DNA of 29,421 nt. It comes from Streptosporangiaceae bacterium. Its GTDB lineage: Bacteria > Actinomycetota > Actinomycetes > Streptosporangiales > Streptosporangiaceae. A model generated the notes under the pieces. It ran no database searches. It was not told the DNA's origin and worked only from the letters and a program-made list of their open reading frames with translations. The stretch's first letter is position 1, and each line of letters begins with the position of its first letter. Positions 1 to 8,700 of the stretch are shown here, piece after piece. The DNA is taken from contig JAICWX010000080.1 in the NCBI GenBank assembly GCA_025934635.1, positions 1 through 29,421 on the forward strand. The letters run 5' to 3'. A program made the position numbers and the translations under genes.

Positions 1-1122
1 ACCCCGCTGTACCGGGCGCGCCGCCTGGAGAAGGCGCTGAACACCCCGGCGCGCATCTACTACAAGTACGAGGGCGTGTCCCCGGCCGGGTCGCACAAGC
101 CGAACACCGCCGTCGCGCAGGCCTACTACAACGCGGCCGAGGGCACCAAGCGGCTCACCACCGAGACCGGCGCCGGGCAGTGGGGCAGCGCGCTGTCCTT
201 CGCCTGCGCCCAGTACGGCATCGACTGCGAGGTCTGGATGGTCCGGGCCTCCTACGACCAGAAGCCGTACCGGCGCACGATGATGGAGACCTGGGGCGCC
301 ACCGTGCACGCCAGCCCGTCCCGGGCCACCAAGGCCGGGGCGGAGGTGCTCGGCCTGCACCCGGACTCCCCCGGCAGCCTGGGCATCGCGATCAGCGAGG
401 CGGTCGAGGCGGCCGGCGGCAGCGCCGATACCAGGTACGCCCTCGGCAGCGTGCTCAACCACGTGCTCATGCACCAGACGGTGATCGGCGAGGAGGCGCT
501 CAAGCAGTTCGCCGCGGCCGGCGAGTCGGCGCCCGACCTGATCGTCGGCTGCACCGGCGGCGGGTCGAACTTCGCCGGCCTGTTCTTCCCGTTCCTGCGG
601 GAGAAGCTGGCCGGCCGGTGCAACCCGGTCATCCGCGCGGTCGAGCCGGCCGCCTGCCCGTCGTTCACCCGCGGCCGGTACGCCTACGACTTCGGCGACA
701 CGGCCGGGTTCACCCCGCTGCTGAAGATGCACACGCTCGGCCACGACTTCATCCCGGACCCGGTGCACGCGGGCGGGCTGCGCTACCACGGCATGTCCCC
801 GCTGCTCTCGCACATGTACGAGCTCGGCCTGTTCGAGGCGGTCTCCAAGCAGCAGCGGGAGTGCTTCGCGGCCGCGGTCACCTTCGCCCGGGCCGAGGGG
901 ATCATCCCGGCCCCGGAGCCGTCGCACGCGCTCGCCGCCTGCATCGAGGAGGCCAAGCGGTGCGCCGAATCCGGCGAGCCGAAGGTGATCCTGACCGCGC
1001 TGTGCGGCCACGGGCACTTCGACATGGCCGCGTACGAGCGCTACCTGTCGGGCGAGATGGAGGACTTCGAGCTCTCCCAGGAGCGCATCGACGACGCGCT
1101 TACCCGGCTACCCAAGGTATAG
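1..1122 (+). CDS. trpB2: TrpB2-type tryptophan synthase beta chain, 5' end outside window
   Basis: PLP-dependent enzyme that joins indole to serine to make tryptophan; the TrpB2 form usually works without a close TrpA partner. The reading frame is open from base 1, so the gene is cut by the window edge and about 373 C-terminal residues are seen (TrpB2 proteins are usually a little over 400). The piece [12 protein letters not shown] carries the PLP lysine (codon 97-99). TETGAGQWG and the phosphate-binding loop GCTGGGSNF are the other PLP-site segments. The long insert around [19 protein letters not shown] is typical of TrpB2 rather than TrpB1. The GTG at 76 lies after conserved sequence and is not the start. 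The 3' end overlaps the convergent DAHP synthase gene by 82 bp. Family call is secure; the exact indole source is not shown. Confidence 0.93.
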   Translation, partial: TPLYRARRLEKALNTPARIYYKYEGVSPAGSHKPNTAVAQAYYNAAEGTKRLTTETGAGQWGSALSFACAQYGIDCEVWMVRASYDQKPYRRTMMETWGATVHASPSRATKAGAEVLGLHPDSPGSLGIAISEAVEAAGGSADTRYALGSVLNHVLMHQTVIGEEALKQFAAAGESAPDLIVGCTGGGSNFAGLFFPFLREKLAGRCNPVIRAVEPAACPSFTRGRYAYDFGDTAGFTPLLKMHTLGHDFIPDPVHAGGLRYHGMSPLLSHMYELGLFEAVSKQQRECFAAAVTFARAEGIIPAPEPSHALAACIEEAKRCAESGEPKVILTALCGHGHFDMAAYERYLSGEMEDFELSQERIDDALTRLPKV

Positions 1123-2222
1123 AGCCGCAGGTCGGGTAGCCGGGCGGGGACACCACTCGTTCGGTATAAGACGTTACGGCGGGATCGGACGGCGGCGGCC
1201 AGCTCGTCGAGGACCTCCGCCGTCGTGCCGAAATCCATGCACGCGTCCGTGACGCTCTGGCCGTAGGTGAGCGTGTCCGGCGGGCCGGGCTCCTGCTTGC
1301 CCTCGACCAGGAAGCTCTCCAGCATCACGCCGGTCAGGCCGCGCTCGCCCGCGGTCACCTGCTCGGCGATCGCCGCGGTCACGGCCGGCTGGCGGCGGTG
1401 GTCCTTGCCGCTGTTGCCGTGGCTGGCGTCCACCATCAGCCGCCGCGGCAGGCCCGCCCCCGCGATCAGGTCCAGGGCCTTGGTCACGTCGGTGGCCTCG
1501 TAGTTCGGGCCGGAGCGGCCGCCGCGCAGGATCACGTGGGTGACCGGGTTGCCCGCCGTGGTGACCACGGCGGCGACGCCGTTGTGGGTGACGCCGAAGA
1601 ACGTGTGCCCGGTGGCCGACGCGCGGCAGGCATCCACCGCCACCTGCACGTCCCCGTCGGTCCCGTTCTTGAACCCGACCGGCATCGACAGGCCGGAGGC
1701 GAGCTGGCGGTGAACCTGGCTCTCGGTGGTCCGGGCGCCGATCGCGCCCCAGGTCACCGTGTCCGCGATGTACTGCGGGGTGATCGGGTCGAGCCACTCG
1801 CAGCCGACCGGCAGGCCGAGCTCGACGATGTCCAGCAGGAGGCGCCGGGCGATGCGCAGGCCGCGGTGCACGTCGTGGCCGCCGTCCATGCCCGGGTCGT
1901 TGATCAGGCCCTTCCACCCGGTCACGGTGCGCGGCTTCTCGAAGTACACCCGCATCACGATGAGCAGGTCCCGGTGATGACGGTCCCGGGCCTGCTGGAG
2001 CTGGGCGCCGTACTCGAGCGCGGCCCGGGGGTCGTGCGCCGAGCAGGGCCCGGCGATCACGAGCAGGCGGTCGTCCTCGCCGTCGAGCACGGCGCGGACC
2101 TCGCTGCGGCTGTGCTCCACGGTGGCCGTGGCCTCGTCGGTCAGCGGCAGCTCGTCGAGCAGGGCCGCAGGGGAAAACAGCGGCTCGTAGCCGGTGATCC
2201 GGGTATCGCTGGTGCTCGACAT
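1041..2222 (-). CDS. aroF: 3-deoxy-7-phosphoheptulonate (DAHP) synthase, class I
   Basis: Catalyses the first step of the shikimate pathway, joining phosphoenolpyruvate and erythrose 4-phosphate. Class I (AroG/AroF/AroH-type) motifs are clear: GPCSAHD (58-64, with a metal-ligand Cys), [15 protein letters not shown] (91-105), GARTTES (162-168), VGFKNGTDG (182-190), ILRGG (231-235) and [11 protein letters not shown] (265-275). The ATG at 2222 was chosen because GGGAGGA lies about nine bases upstream and it starts at the usual family position; the frame is open further upstream without a ribosome site. At 393 aa it is some 40 residues longer than usual: the natural C-terminus near residue 349 is followed by an unconserved tail that runs antisense into trpB2. 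Actinomycetes often use a class II enzyme as the main DAHP synthase, so this may be a second isozyme. With trpB2 it suggests aromatic amino acid supply. Confidence 0.93.
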   Translation of the reverse strand: MSSTSDTRITGYEPLFSPAALLDELPLTDEATATVEHSRSEVRAVLDGEDDRLLVIAGPCSAHDPRAALEYGAQLQQARDRHHRDLLIVMRVYFEKPRTVTGWKGLINDPGMDGGHDVHRGLRIARRLLLDIVELGLPVGCEWLDPITPQYIADTVTWGAIGARTTESQVHRQLASGLSMPVGFKNGTDGDVQVAVDACRASATGHTFFGVTHNGVAAVVTTAGNPVTHVILRGGRSGPNYEATDVTKALDLIAGAGLPRRLMVDASHGNSGKDHRRQPAVTAAIAEQVTAGERGLTGVMLESFLVEGKQEPGPPDTLTYGQSVTDACMDFGTTAEVLDELAAAVRSRRNVLYRTSGVPARLPDLRLYTLGSRVSASSMRSWESSKSSISPDR

Positions 2223-2288
2223 CGAGCGATTCTCCTCCCGGGCGGGCCGCTGCCCGGGGCACGGGAGCCAGCACACCCTTGGTCTTGG

Positions 2289-2344
2289 CTGGCTCCAGGC
2301 GGTGATCAGTGCAAGCGCGAACGCCCGGCTCCGCCTGGAGCCAG
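2289..2344 (-). promoter_or_regulatory. 14-bp perfect inverted repeat in the DAHP synthase leader
   Basis: CTGGCTCCAGGCGG (2289-2302) and its exact reverse complement (2331-2344) flank a 28-base loop, ending about 67 bases before the ATG at 2222. On the minus strand the first arm overlaps a possible short reading frame beginning GTG-TCA-CGG-TGG-TAT (MSRWYRR...), which contains adjacent Trp and Tyr codons and ends at a TGA in the loop. No T-run follows the stem and no good ribosome site precedes the GTG. An attenuator or other leader control is therefore possible but unproven. Confidence 0.45.
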
Positions 2345-2485
2345 GGTAAAGCGCCGATACCACCGTGACACGCGACCGATGTTACACCCTGGGCGCCCCC
2401 TGGCTGTTGGAGCAGGGGTTATGACTGCGGGTAATTAGTGACAGCGCTTTGCGCTTGGTTCCGTACGCAGTGCGAGCACATGGTC

Positions 2486-2491
2486 TATAGT
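2486..2491 (+). promoter_or_regulatory. Probable -10 box of the siderophore operon
   Basis: TATAGT lies eight bases before the iron box and 38 bases before the GTG of the first siderophore gene. Transcription would start at or inside the iron box, a placement expected for repression by a DtxR-family protein. No convincing -35 hexamer is seen at normal distance. Confidence 0.45.
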
Positions 2492-2498
2492 CCTCTCG

Positions 2499-2517
2499 TT
2501 AGGTTAGGCTAACCTAA
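2499..2517 (+). promoter_or_regulatory. Iron box (IdeR/DmdR/DtxR operator)
   Basis: TTAGGTTAGGCTAACCTAA is a perfect 19-bp palindrome matching the consensus operator of the iron-dependent DtxR-family repressors IdeR and DmdR1. It lies just downstream of a -10-like TATAGT and only two bases before the GGAGG ribosome site of the first siderophore gene. Iron-bound repressor should block transcription of the operon when iron is plentiful. Confidence 0.93.
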
Positions 2518-2528
2518 GTGGAGGACAT

Positions 2529-3824
2529 GTGCGGCTCTGTCTTATCGCGTCGAAGCCGACCGATGCGGTGACGTACGGATTCCTGCCGGCCGCGGAGCGG
2601 CTCGGCCTGGAGGTTTTCCTGCTGACCGACCAACCGGAGGCACACGTGGGCGCGCTCGCCCGGGCGGCGGACGTGACGGCGCACTGGCCGGCCGGCACCG
2701 GTCCGGCCGGCGAGCGGGCCCTGACCAGCGGCGCGCCCGTCATCGAGCGGCTGCCGGGCGGCGGCGCACCCGGGATCGTTCCGTGCGACGTTCACGATAC
2801 CCGGGCGCTGATCGGGCGGATCGCCGGGCTGCCGGCGATGGACGCGGTGTTCACCAACTCCGATCACCTGCAGATGCAGGCGGCCCTGGCCGCGGAGTAC
2901 TTCGGGCGGCCGGGCAAGGACTGGCGCGCGGGCCTGCGGGCCAAGAACAAGTCGCTGATGCGGCACCGGCTGGCCCAGACCGGCGCCGAGAAGGTCGCCG
3001 TGACGGAGATCACGGTCGGCGATGGCTGGCCGCCGGCCGGGCTGCCCTACCCGGTGGTACTCAAGCCGGCCGAGGGCGTGGCCAGTGAGGATGTCGCGCT
3101 CGCCGAGACTCCGGCGGCGCTGGCGATGCGGTGCGCGGAGTATTTCGGGCGCCACCCGGACGGCCGGCTGGTGGCCGAGGAGTACCTGCCGGGCACGCTG
3201 CGCACGCTGGAGACGCTCGGAGACGGCCGGTCGACCTGGGTGTTCGGCGGGTTCCGGACCACGCTGTCGCCGCTGCCCTACTTCATCGAGGAGCGGCTGA
3301 CCTGGGAGCCGCTGGCCCCCGGGGGCGAGCTCGACCACGTCCGGCGGGCACTGGACGACCTGGGGGTGACGTTCGGCCCGTGCCATACCGAGTTCGTCGG
3401 CGACGGCTCGGGCGGGGCCCGGCTGATCGAGGTGAACGACCGCCTGATCGGTGATCACGACGAGTTCCTGCTGGACAGCCTGCTCGACGACGACCTGTTC
3501 GAGCGGGTGCTGCGGGTGCACCTCGGCGAGCCCCTGCCCGCGGGCCCGGCGCCGGTCCGGGCCGGGCACGCGGTCGCGGATTCGGTGATCACCGAACGGG
3601 CTGGCCTGCTGCGCCATGCCCCGCCCGGCGGGCCGCTGGCAGGCGCGGAACCCGGGGTCAGGCTCGGCTACTGGCCGCTGCGCCAGCCGGGCGAGCGGGT
3701 GACCGTGACCCACTCCAACCGTGACTACCTCGGCATCATCACCGCGACCGGCCCCGATCGCGGCCGGGTGGAACGCTCCGTCAGCGCGGCCAGGACCATG
3801 AACCGGTGGGAGGTCGCCGCGTGA
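2529..3824 (+). CDS. ATP-grasp ligase of NIS siderophore biosynthesis, PvsA-like
   Basis: Likely forms an amide bond using ATP during assembly of a carboxylate siderophore, as PvsA does in vibrioferrin synthesis. The 431-aa protein has an N-terminal Rossmann-like preATP-grasp domain (RLCLIASKP...) and an ATP-grasp core: nucleotide-binding lysine in VVLKPAEG (about K179), hinge LVAEEYLPG (214-222) and the metal-binding E288, E301 and N303 in HTEF...LIEVNDR. GTG at 2529 was chosen because GGAGG (2520-2524) precedes it; an ATG two bases earlier is out of frame. It is the first gene behind the iron box, and its stop overlaps the next start (GTGA, 3821-3824), so it is translationally coupled. The specific amino acid substrate cannot be read from the sequence. 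Confidence 0.8.
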   Translation: MRLCLIASKPTDAVTYGFLPAAERLGLEVFLLTDQPEAHVGALARAADVTAHWPAGTGPAGERALTSGAPVIERLPGGGAPGIVPCDVHDTRALIGRIAGLPAMDAVFTNSDHLQMQAALAAEYFGRPGKDWRAGLRAKNKSLMRHRLAQTGAEKVAVTEITVGDGWPPAGLPYPVVLKPAEGVASEDVALAETPAALAMRCAEYFGRHPDGRLVAEEYLPGTLRTLETLGDGRSTWVFGGFRTTLSPLPYFIEERLTWEPLAPGGELDHVRRALDDLGVTFGPCHTEFVGDGSGGARLIEVNDRLIGDHDEFLLDSLLDDDLFERVLRVHLGEPLPAGPAPVRAGHAVADSVITERAGLLRHAPPGGPLAGAEPGVRLGYWPLRQPGERVTVTHSNRDYLGIITATGPDRGRVERSVSAARTMNRWEVAA

Positions 3825-5653
3825 TCGGGACCTACCCGGCCGCGCGGGCCGCAGACCCCGCGCGGCCGCCGCGGGACGCGACGGCGCTGGCCAGGGGCAC
3901 CGCGCTAGAGGCCGGACTGGCCACGGCGGTCATCGACACGCTGCTCAGGGAGGACTACGCGGGTCTGGCCGGGCGCGTGCGGGCGACCGCGGCCGGCCCG
4001 GTGCTCGACTGGCCGGGCGGCCCGGTCCTGCCGCTGCGGGCCGACGGCTTCCTGGCCGACTTCGCGGTGGCCGGGCTGGCGCCGCTTGCGCTCCGGGACG
4101 TCGACTCGCTGCTCGCCGCCGTCGCCCCGGCCGCGGACGCCGACGGCGTCGCTGCCTTCGGGGCGGAGTGCCGGCGGGCGCTGGCGACCCTGCGCCTGCG
4201 GGAACGGCACTTGCGCGAACGGTATCCGCACGATGAGCCCGCGCACGACCAGCAGCCGTGGCACGAGCGGCAGCCGCGCGACGTGGAGCCGGAGTGCTGG
4301 CTGGGGGCGGACGGGGCGGTCCGCTACGACGCGCTGGCGGCGGCGCGGCCGCACCCGGCTTACCCCACCGCGGCCTGCCGTCTCGGCTTCACCGACGAGG
4401 ACTCGCTGCGTTACGCGCCGGAGTTCCGGCCCGAGTTCGAGCTGGCCTGGGTCGCGATCCCGCGGGACGCGCTGGTGACGGCCCGGACCGGGCGGCCGGG
4501 CTGGTGGCCGGGGATGACCGAGGTGGGGCTGCCGGCCGGCCTGGCGGCCAGCCATGAGCTGCTGCCGGTGCACCCGCTGACCGCGCGGCTGGGCCTGGCC
4601 CAGGCGCTGGCCGAAGCCGGGCTGGCCGGGGCGGTGGTGGCGCCGGGGCGGTGGCTGGCGGTGCGGCCTACGCTGTCGACCAGGACGGTCGCGGTGACGG
4701 CGGATCCGGGGGTTCAGCTGAAGCTGCCGCTGCCGGTCAGCACGCTTGGCCTGCTCAACCGGCGCGGGCTGGTGCCGCGCACGCTGTCCGACGGGGCACT
4801 GGTCGGGCGGCTGCTGGCCGGGCTGACGGCCCGCGACCCCGCGCTCGCCGGGCTGCTGCTGGCTGACGACGGCGACTTCGCGCACGCCGGGCATCCGGCC
4901 CTGGGCTACCTGCGGCGGCACCTGCCGGACGGGCTCGGCGCGTACCGGGTTGTATCTGTGGCCGCACTGCTCGCTCCGGTACCGGGAGCGGAGGGGCCAA
5001 TGGAGGTACGCGGGGAGGCGCACGGGGCCGCGGGCCGGCTGGTGATCGACGAGCTGGCCGGGCTGGGCTGGGGCGGTGATCCGGTCGCGTTCTTCCGCGC
5101 CTACCTGGACCTGCTGTTCGGGGTGCAGGTGCGGCTGTTCACCCGGTACGGGATCGCGCTGGAGTCGCACCAGCAGAACGCGGCCGTGGTCGTCGGGCCG
5201 TCGGCGCCGCGGCTGCTGGTCAAGGACTTCGATGGCGCGCTGATCCACCACGCCCGGCTGGCCGGCGCGCTGGGCGGCGCGGGGCCTGAGCCGGCCGGGT
5301 TCGGTGACCAGCGGCTGCTGACCGGCTCCGACGACGAGCTCGCGGACGTGTTCGTCACGATCACCGTGCACCTGTGCGCCGGGGCGCTGGCTTTCGGCCT
5401 GGGCCGCCGGGGTTACGCCCCGCTGGCCGAACTGCTGGCCGCCGTCCGGGCGGCGCTGGCCGGCGCCCTGGACCGGGAGGATGACACGCCCGCGGCGCGG
5501 CGGCTGCGCGCCCGCGTGCTCGAGGCGGACCGGCTGACCGGCAAGGCCATGGTGACCGCGGGCACGCTCACCGGGAAGTCGCGCAGCGGTGCCCGCGATA
5601 TCAACAAGTTCTACGGTCCCGGCGGCCCGAACTACCTGAAGGCCGCCCGGTGA
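3821..5653 (+). CDS. IucA/IucC-family NIS siderophore synthetase, PvsB-like
   Basis: NRPS-independent siderophore synthetase: adenylates a carboxylate such as citrate or 2-oxoglutarate and condenses it with an amine or alcohol. The 610-aa length is normal. Family motifs: RPHPAYPTAACRLGF (177-190, a variant of the usual HPxHPxxKxRxG nucleotide motif with the lysine missing), LLPVHP (247-252), PTLSTRT (283-289), KLPLPVSTLG (301-310), LESHQQN (447-453) and LVKDFDG (466-472). GTG at 3821 overlaps the previous stop and has GGGAGGT upstream; the frame is open 15 bases further, without support. The first motif places it away from classic citrate-specific IucA. In a pvsA-B-D-E layout it corresponds to PvsB. 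Family is certain; substrate is inferred. Confidence 0.92.
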   Translation: MIGTYPAARAADPARPPRDATALARGTALEAGLATAVIDTLLREDYAGLAGRVRATAAGPVLDWPGGPVLPLRADGFLADFAVAGLAPLALRDVDSLLAAVAPAADADGVAAFGAECRRALATLRLRERHLRERYPHDEPAHDQQPWHERQPRDVEPECWLGADGAVRYDALAAARPHPAYPTAACRLGFTDEDSLRYAPEFRPEFELAWVAIPRDALVTARTGRPGWWPGMTEVGLPAGLAASHELLPVHPLTARLGLAQALAEAGLAGAVVAPGRWLAVRPTLSTRTVAVTADPGVQLKLPLPVSTLGLLNRRGLVPRTLSDGALVGRLLAGLTARDPALAGLLLADDGDFAHAGHPALGYLRRHLPDGLGAYRVVSVAALLAPVPGAEGPMEVRGEAHGAAGRLVIDELAGLGWGGDPVAFFRAYLDLLFGVQVRLFTRYGIALESHQQNAAVVVGPSAPRLLVKDFDGALIHHARLAGALGGAGPEPAGFGDQRLLTGSDDELADVFVTITVHLCAGALAFGLGRRGYAPLAELLAAVRAALAGALDREDDTPAARRLRARVLEADRLTGKAMVTAGTLTGKSRSGARDINKFYGPGGPNYLKAAR

Positions 5654-7482
5654 GCCCCGACGAGCTGGCCTGCCAGGCCCTGCTGAACTGCCTGATCCGC
5701 GAGGTGGCGGCGCCCGAGAACCAGGCCTGGGAGAACGGCGGGCACCTGATCATCCGGCTGCCCCGGTCGGCCGTCACGCTGCGGGCCGGGCTGCGGCGGC
5801 CGTCGGCCGGGATCGGCCCCCGGACGACCCGGGAGGTCCAGGTCCGGCAGGAAGGCGCGTGGCGGGACATCGGCTGGCGGCGGCTGGCCGACCTCATCGC
5901 CGCCGAGCTGACCATGGCCACCGGCACGGTCAACGCCGAGTTCGTGCCCCAGGTCCGCGACGGCCACGCCGCCTTCGCCGCGATCCTGGCGGCGCGGGCG
6001 GAGGGGCTGGACCGCGGCGATCGCCAGCTAGTGAACGGTTCCGTACCCGGTGGGGGCGGGGCGGCCGAGACTGGGGCCGGCGGCGGCGACCGGATCGAGG
6101 CGTACCTGGCTAGTGAGCAGGCGCTGGTAGCGGGGCACCGGTTCCACCCGTCACCGAAGACCCGGCCGGGGGCGCCGCGGGACTGGCTGCGGTACGCGCC
6201 GGAGGCCGGGGCGCGGTTCCCGCTGCGGTTCCTGGCGGTGCGGGAGGAGGTGCTGGCGGAAGAGGGCGACAGTTCCGCGCTCGACCGGCTCGGCGGGCCG
6301 GTCCCGCCGCCCGGGACCCGGCTGCTGCCGGTGCACCCCTGGCAGTTCCAGCTGCTGGCGTCGCAGCCGTGGCTGCGGCGGGCGATGGGCAGCGGGCTCC
6401 TCACCGACCTGGGCGAGGGCGGCCGCGCGGTGGTGCCGACCGCCTCGGTGCGCACCGTCTACGACCCGGCCGCCGACGTGTTCTGCAAGTTCAGCCTGAA
6501 CGTGCGGATCACCAACTGCCTGCGCAAGCTCGCCTGGTACGAGCTGCCCGGCGCGGTCGTGCTGACCCGGCGGCTGGCGCCGGTCTTCGCCGAGCTCGGC
6601 CGCAAGTTCCCCGGGACCGTGCTGCTCGGCGAGCCCGGGTACCGGACCGCGGCGCTGGCCAGCCGGAACGCATACGAGGGCCTGGCCGTGATCGTCCGCG
6701 AGGGCGTGCGGGCCCGGATCGCCCCGGACCTGACGCCGCTGCTCGCGGCGTCGCTGACCGAGCCGGCGGGCGGCCTGTTCGACGGACGGGACGGCGACTG
6801 GCTGCTCGGCTGGTGGCAGGCCTACGTCCGGATCGTCGCGCCGCCGGTCCTGGACGCCTTCTTCGGATACGGCGTGGTGCTCGAGCCGCACCTGCAGAAC
6901 GTCCTGGTCGGCGTGGACGCCGACAGCCGTCCCGTGCAGGCGGTCTTCCGCGACCTGGAGGGCACCAAGCTGGTCTCCACCCGGCACGGCGCGCTGCTCG
7001 GCGGGCTGCCGCCGGGAGTGGCCCGCGGCCTGGCCTACGACGCCCGCCGCGGCTGGGATCGGGTCGCCTACTGCCTGCTGGTCAACCACCTGGCCGAGGT
7101 CGCGGCGGCGATCGCCGACCGGTGCGCGCCGGCCGCCGACTGCGAGCGGGAGCTGTGGCGCCAGGCCCGGCAGGTGCTGACCGCGGCGGCCGCCGCGCAC
7201 GGCTGGCCGCCTGAGCTCCGGGCGGTGCTGGCCGGGGTGCCGCTGCCGGGCAAGGCCAACCTGCGGCTGCGCTGGTACCGCGACGCGGACCGCAAGGCGG
7301 AGTACATCCCGGTCCCGAACCCGCTCCGCGGGCTCGATCCGAATTATCCGGATCCGGATAATTCGGATCCGGATAGTTCAGATCCGGACTATCCGGTTCG
7401 GGATTATCCGGTTCGGGATGATCTGCACCGGGGCCGGCTCGTGCCAGCCCGGCCGGAGCTGGCGCAGCTGGAGCCCGCATGA
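5650..7482 (+). CDS. IucA/IucC-family NIS siderophore synthetase, PvsD-like
   Basis: Second NIS synthetase, expected to add the other half of a mixed carboxylate siderophore. The 610-aa protein carries the canonical motif AGHRFHPSPKTRPG (161-174), LLPVHPWQFQ (225-234), PTASVRTV (263-270), KFSLNVRITNCLRK (280-293), EPHLQN (412-417) and FRDLEGTK (433-440). GTG at 5650 overlaps the preceding stop as GTGA. The last 50 residues contain an odd Asp/Pro/Tyr/Ser-rich stretch (DPNYPDPDNSDPDSSDP..., about 562-595). It is encoded by short repeats that include a 34-bp perfect palindrome and has no counterpart in the usual family end. The stop overlaps the start of the decarboxylase gene (ATGA). Confidence 0.92.
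   Translation: MSPDELACQALLNCLIREVAAPENQAWENGGHLIIRLPRSAVTLRAGLRRPSAGIGPRTTREVQVRQEGAWRDIGWRRLADLIAAELTMATGTVNAEFVPQVRDGHAAFAAILAARAEGLDRGDRQLVNGSVPGGGGAAETGAGGGDRIEAYLASEQALVAGHRFHPSPKTRPGAPRDWLRYAPEAGARFPLRFLAVREEVLAEEGDSSALDRLGGPVPPPGTRLLPVHPWQFQLLASQPWLRRAMGSGLLTDLGEGGRAVVPTASVRTVYDPAADVFCKFSLNVRITNCLRKLAWYELPGAVVLTRRLAPVFAELGRKFPGTVLLGEPGYRTAALASRNAYEGLAVIVREGVRARIAPDLTPLLAASLTEPAGGLFDGRDGDWLLGWWQAYVRIVAPPVLDAFFGYGVVLEPHLQNVLVGVDADSRPVQAVFRDLEGTKLVSTRHGALLGGLPPGVARGLAYDARRGWDRVAYCLLVNHLAEVAAAIADRCAPAADCERELWRQARQVLTAAAAAHGWPPELRAVLAGVPLPGKANLRLRWYRDADRKAEYIPVPNPLRGLDPNYPDPDNSDPDSSDPDYPVRDYPVRDDLHRGRLVPARPELAQLEPA
7336..7426 (+). repeat. Perfect 34-bp palindrome and ATCCGG-type repeats inside the NIS synthetase gene
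   Basis: Bases 7336-7369 equal their own reverse complement over all 34 positions (centre 7352/7353, core ATCCGGATCCGGAT). A second inverted pair follows, CCGGATAGT then ACTATCCGG, and the unit ATCCGGTTCGGGATT recurs up to 7426. The reading frame stays open through it. The A/T content is far above that of the flanking gene, suggesting an inserted or amplified element. Confidence 0.85.
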
Positions 7483-8669
7483 ACGTGCCAGCTCAGGTGC
7501 TCGACCTGGTGGACCGGATCGGGCCGCCCGCGCTGCCCGCCTACGTCTACGACCTGGGCGCGCTGGACGCGCACGCGGCCGCCATCCGGGCCGCGCTCCC
7601 CCCGGCCGTGGAGTTCTACTACGCGGTCAAGGCCAACCCGGACGCCAGCGTGCTGCGCACGCTGGCCCGGCACGCCGACGGGTTCGAGGTCTCATCGGGC
7701 GGCGAGCTCGAGTACGCCGCTGCCGCCGCCGGGCCGGACCGTCCGCTGGCGTTCGGCGGTCCCGGCAAGACCGCGGACGAGCTGGCCACCGCGCTCAAGG
7801 CGGGGACGTCACGGTTCCATGTGGAGAGCCCGCACGAGCTCGCCCAGCTGGACGCCGCGGCCCGCGCCACCGGGCGGCAGGCGGACGTGCTGTTCCGGGT
7901 GAACCCGCCCGGGCGTCCCGACGAGGGCGGCGCGCAGCTGGTGATGGGGGGGAGGCCGAGCCCGTTCGGGATGGATTTTGACGGGCTGCGGACCTGTGCC
8001 GAATCGCTGCCGGGCCTGGGCGCGGTGCGGCTGCGCGGGCTGCACGCTCACCTGGCCAGCGGGCTCGGGGCCGGCGGGCTGCTGGACGCGGCCCGGCGGC
8101 TGGTCGAGTTCGGGCGGGACTGGTGCGCAGTCTGGGACGTGCGGGAGCCGGAGTTCAACCTCGGCGGCGGCATGGCGGTGGACTACGCGCACCCGGACAC
8201 GCTCTTCGACTGGGCGGCGTACGGGCGCGGGCTGGCCGGGCTGGCCCGGGACGGGGAGACGCTGCGGATCGAGCCGGGCCGGGCGGTCACCGCGTACTGT
8301 GGCTGGTACCTGACCCGGGTGCTGGACGTGAAGCACAGCCACGGCGAGGTTTTCGCCGTGGTCGCGGGCGGGACGCATCACCTGCGCACGCCCGCGGCCA
8401 AGGGGCACGACCAGCCGTTCGCGGTGATCGTTACACCGGACTGGGATGCACCGTGGCCGCGGCCCGGCGTATCCGGCCAGCCGGTGACGATCGCCGGGCA
8501 GCTGTGCACGCCCAAGGACGTGCTGGCCCGCGGGGTGGCGGTGGGGCGGCTGCGGGCGGGCGACGTGGTGGCCTTCGGGCTGGCCGGCGCGTACGCCTGG
8601 AACATCTCGCACCACAGCTTCCTCATGCACCCGCCGCCAGCCTTTTACCACCTGCCACTACTAACATGA
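7479..8669 (+). CDS. PLP-dependent decarboxylase of siderophore biosynthesis, PvsE/SbnH-like
   Basis: Fold-type III PLP decarboxylase of the diaminopimelate/ornithine decarboxylase superfamily. In siderophore clusters it makes an amine building block or decarboxylates an aminoacyl intermediate. K51 in FYYAVKANP is the PLP lysine; other active-site parts are LHAHLASG (188-195), FNLGGGMAVDY (226-236, phosphate loop), RIEPGRAV (263-270), VAGGTHH (295-301), QLCTPKDV (341-348, with the dimer-interface Cys and Asp) and FGLAGAYAWNISHHSF (366-381). Length 396 aa is normal. The ATG overlaps the stop of the second synthetase. CTPKD instead of the CESxD of lysine-pathway LysA supports a siderophore role, like PvsE and SbnH. 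Serine or a seryl conjugate is the likely substrate by analogy only. Confidence 0.85.
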   Translation: MNVPAQVLDLVDRIGPPALPAYVYDLGALDAHAAAIRAALPPAVEFYYAVKANPDASVLRTLARHADGFEVSSGGELEYAAAAAGPDRPLAFGGPGKTADELATALKAGTSRFHVESPHELAQLDAAARATGRQADVLFRVNPPGRPDEGGAQLVMGGRPSPFGMDFDGLRTCAESLPGLGAVRLRGLHAHLASGLGAGGLLDAARRLVEFGRDWCAVWDVREPEFNLGGGMAVDYAHPDTLFDWAAYGRGLAGLARDGETLRIEPGRAVTAYCGWYLTRVLDVKHSHGEVFAVVAGGTHHLRTPAAKGHDQPFAVIVTPDWDAPWPRPGVSGQPVTIAGQLCTPKDVLARGVAVGRLRAGDVVAFGLAGAYAWNISHHSFLMHPPPAFYHLPLLT

Positions 8670-8700
8670 ACAGGCACGATGAGATGGGGGGACAACCCGA

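Noticed and set aside
2514..3713. Long minus-strand open frame opposite the ATP-grasp gene
   Set aside because: Gln/Arg/Pro-rich composition typical of antisense frames in GC-rich genes; no recognisable domain; the plus-strand frame is a clear family member.
7336..7426. Possible CRISPR-like repeat array
   Set aside because: Repeats are short, adjacent and lie in an open coding frame; there are no unique spacers or cas genes.
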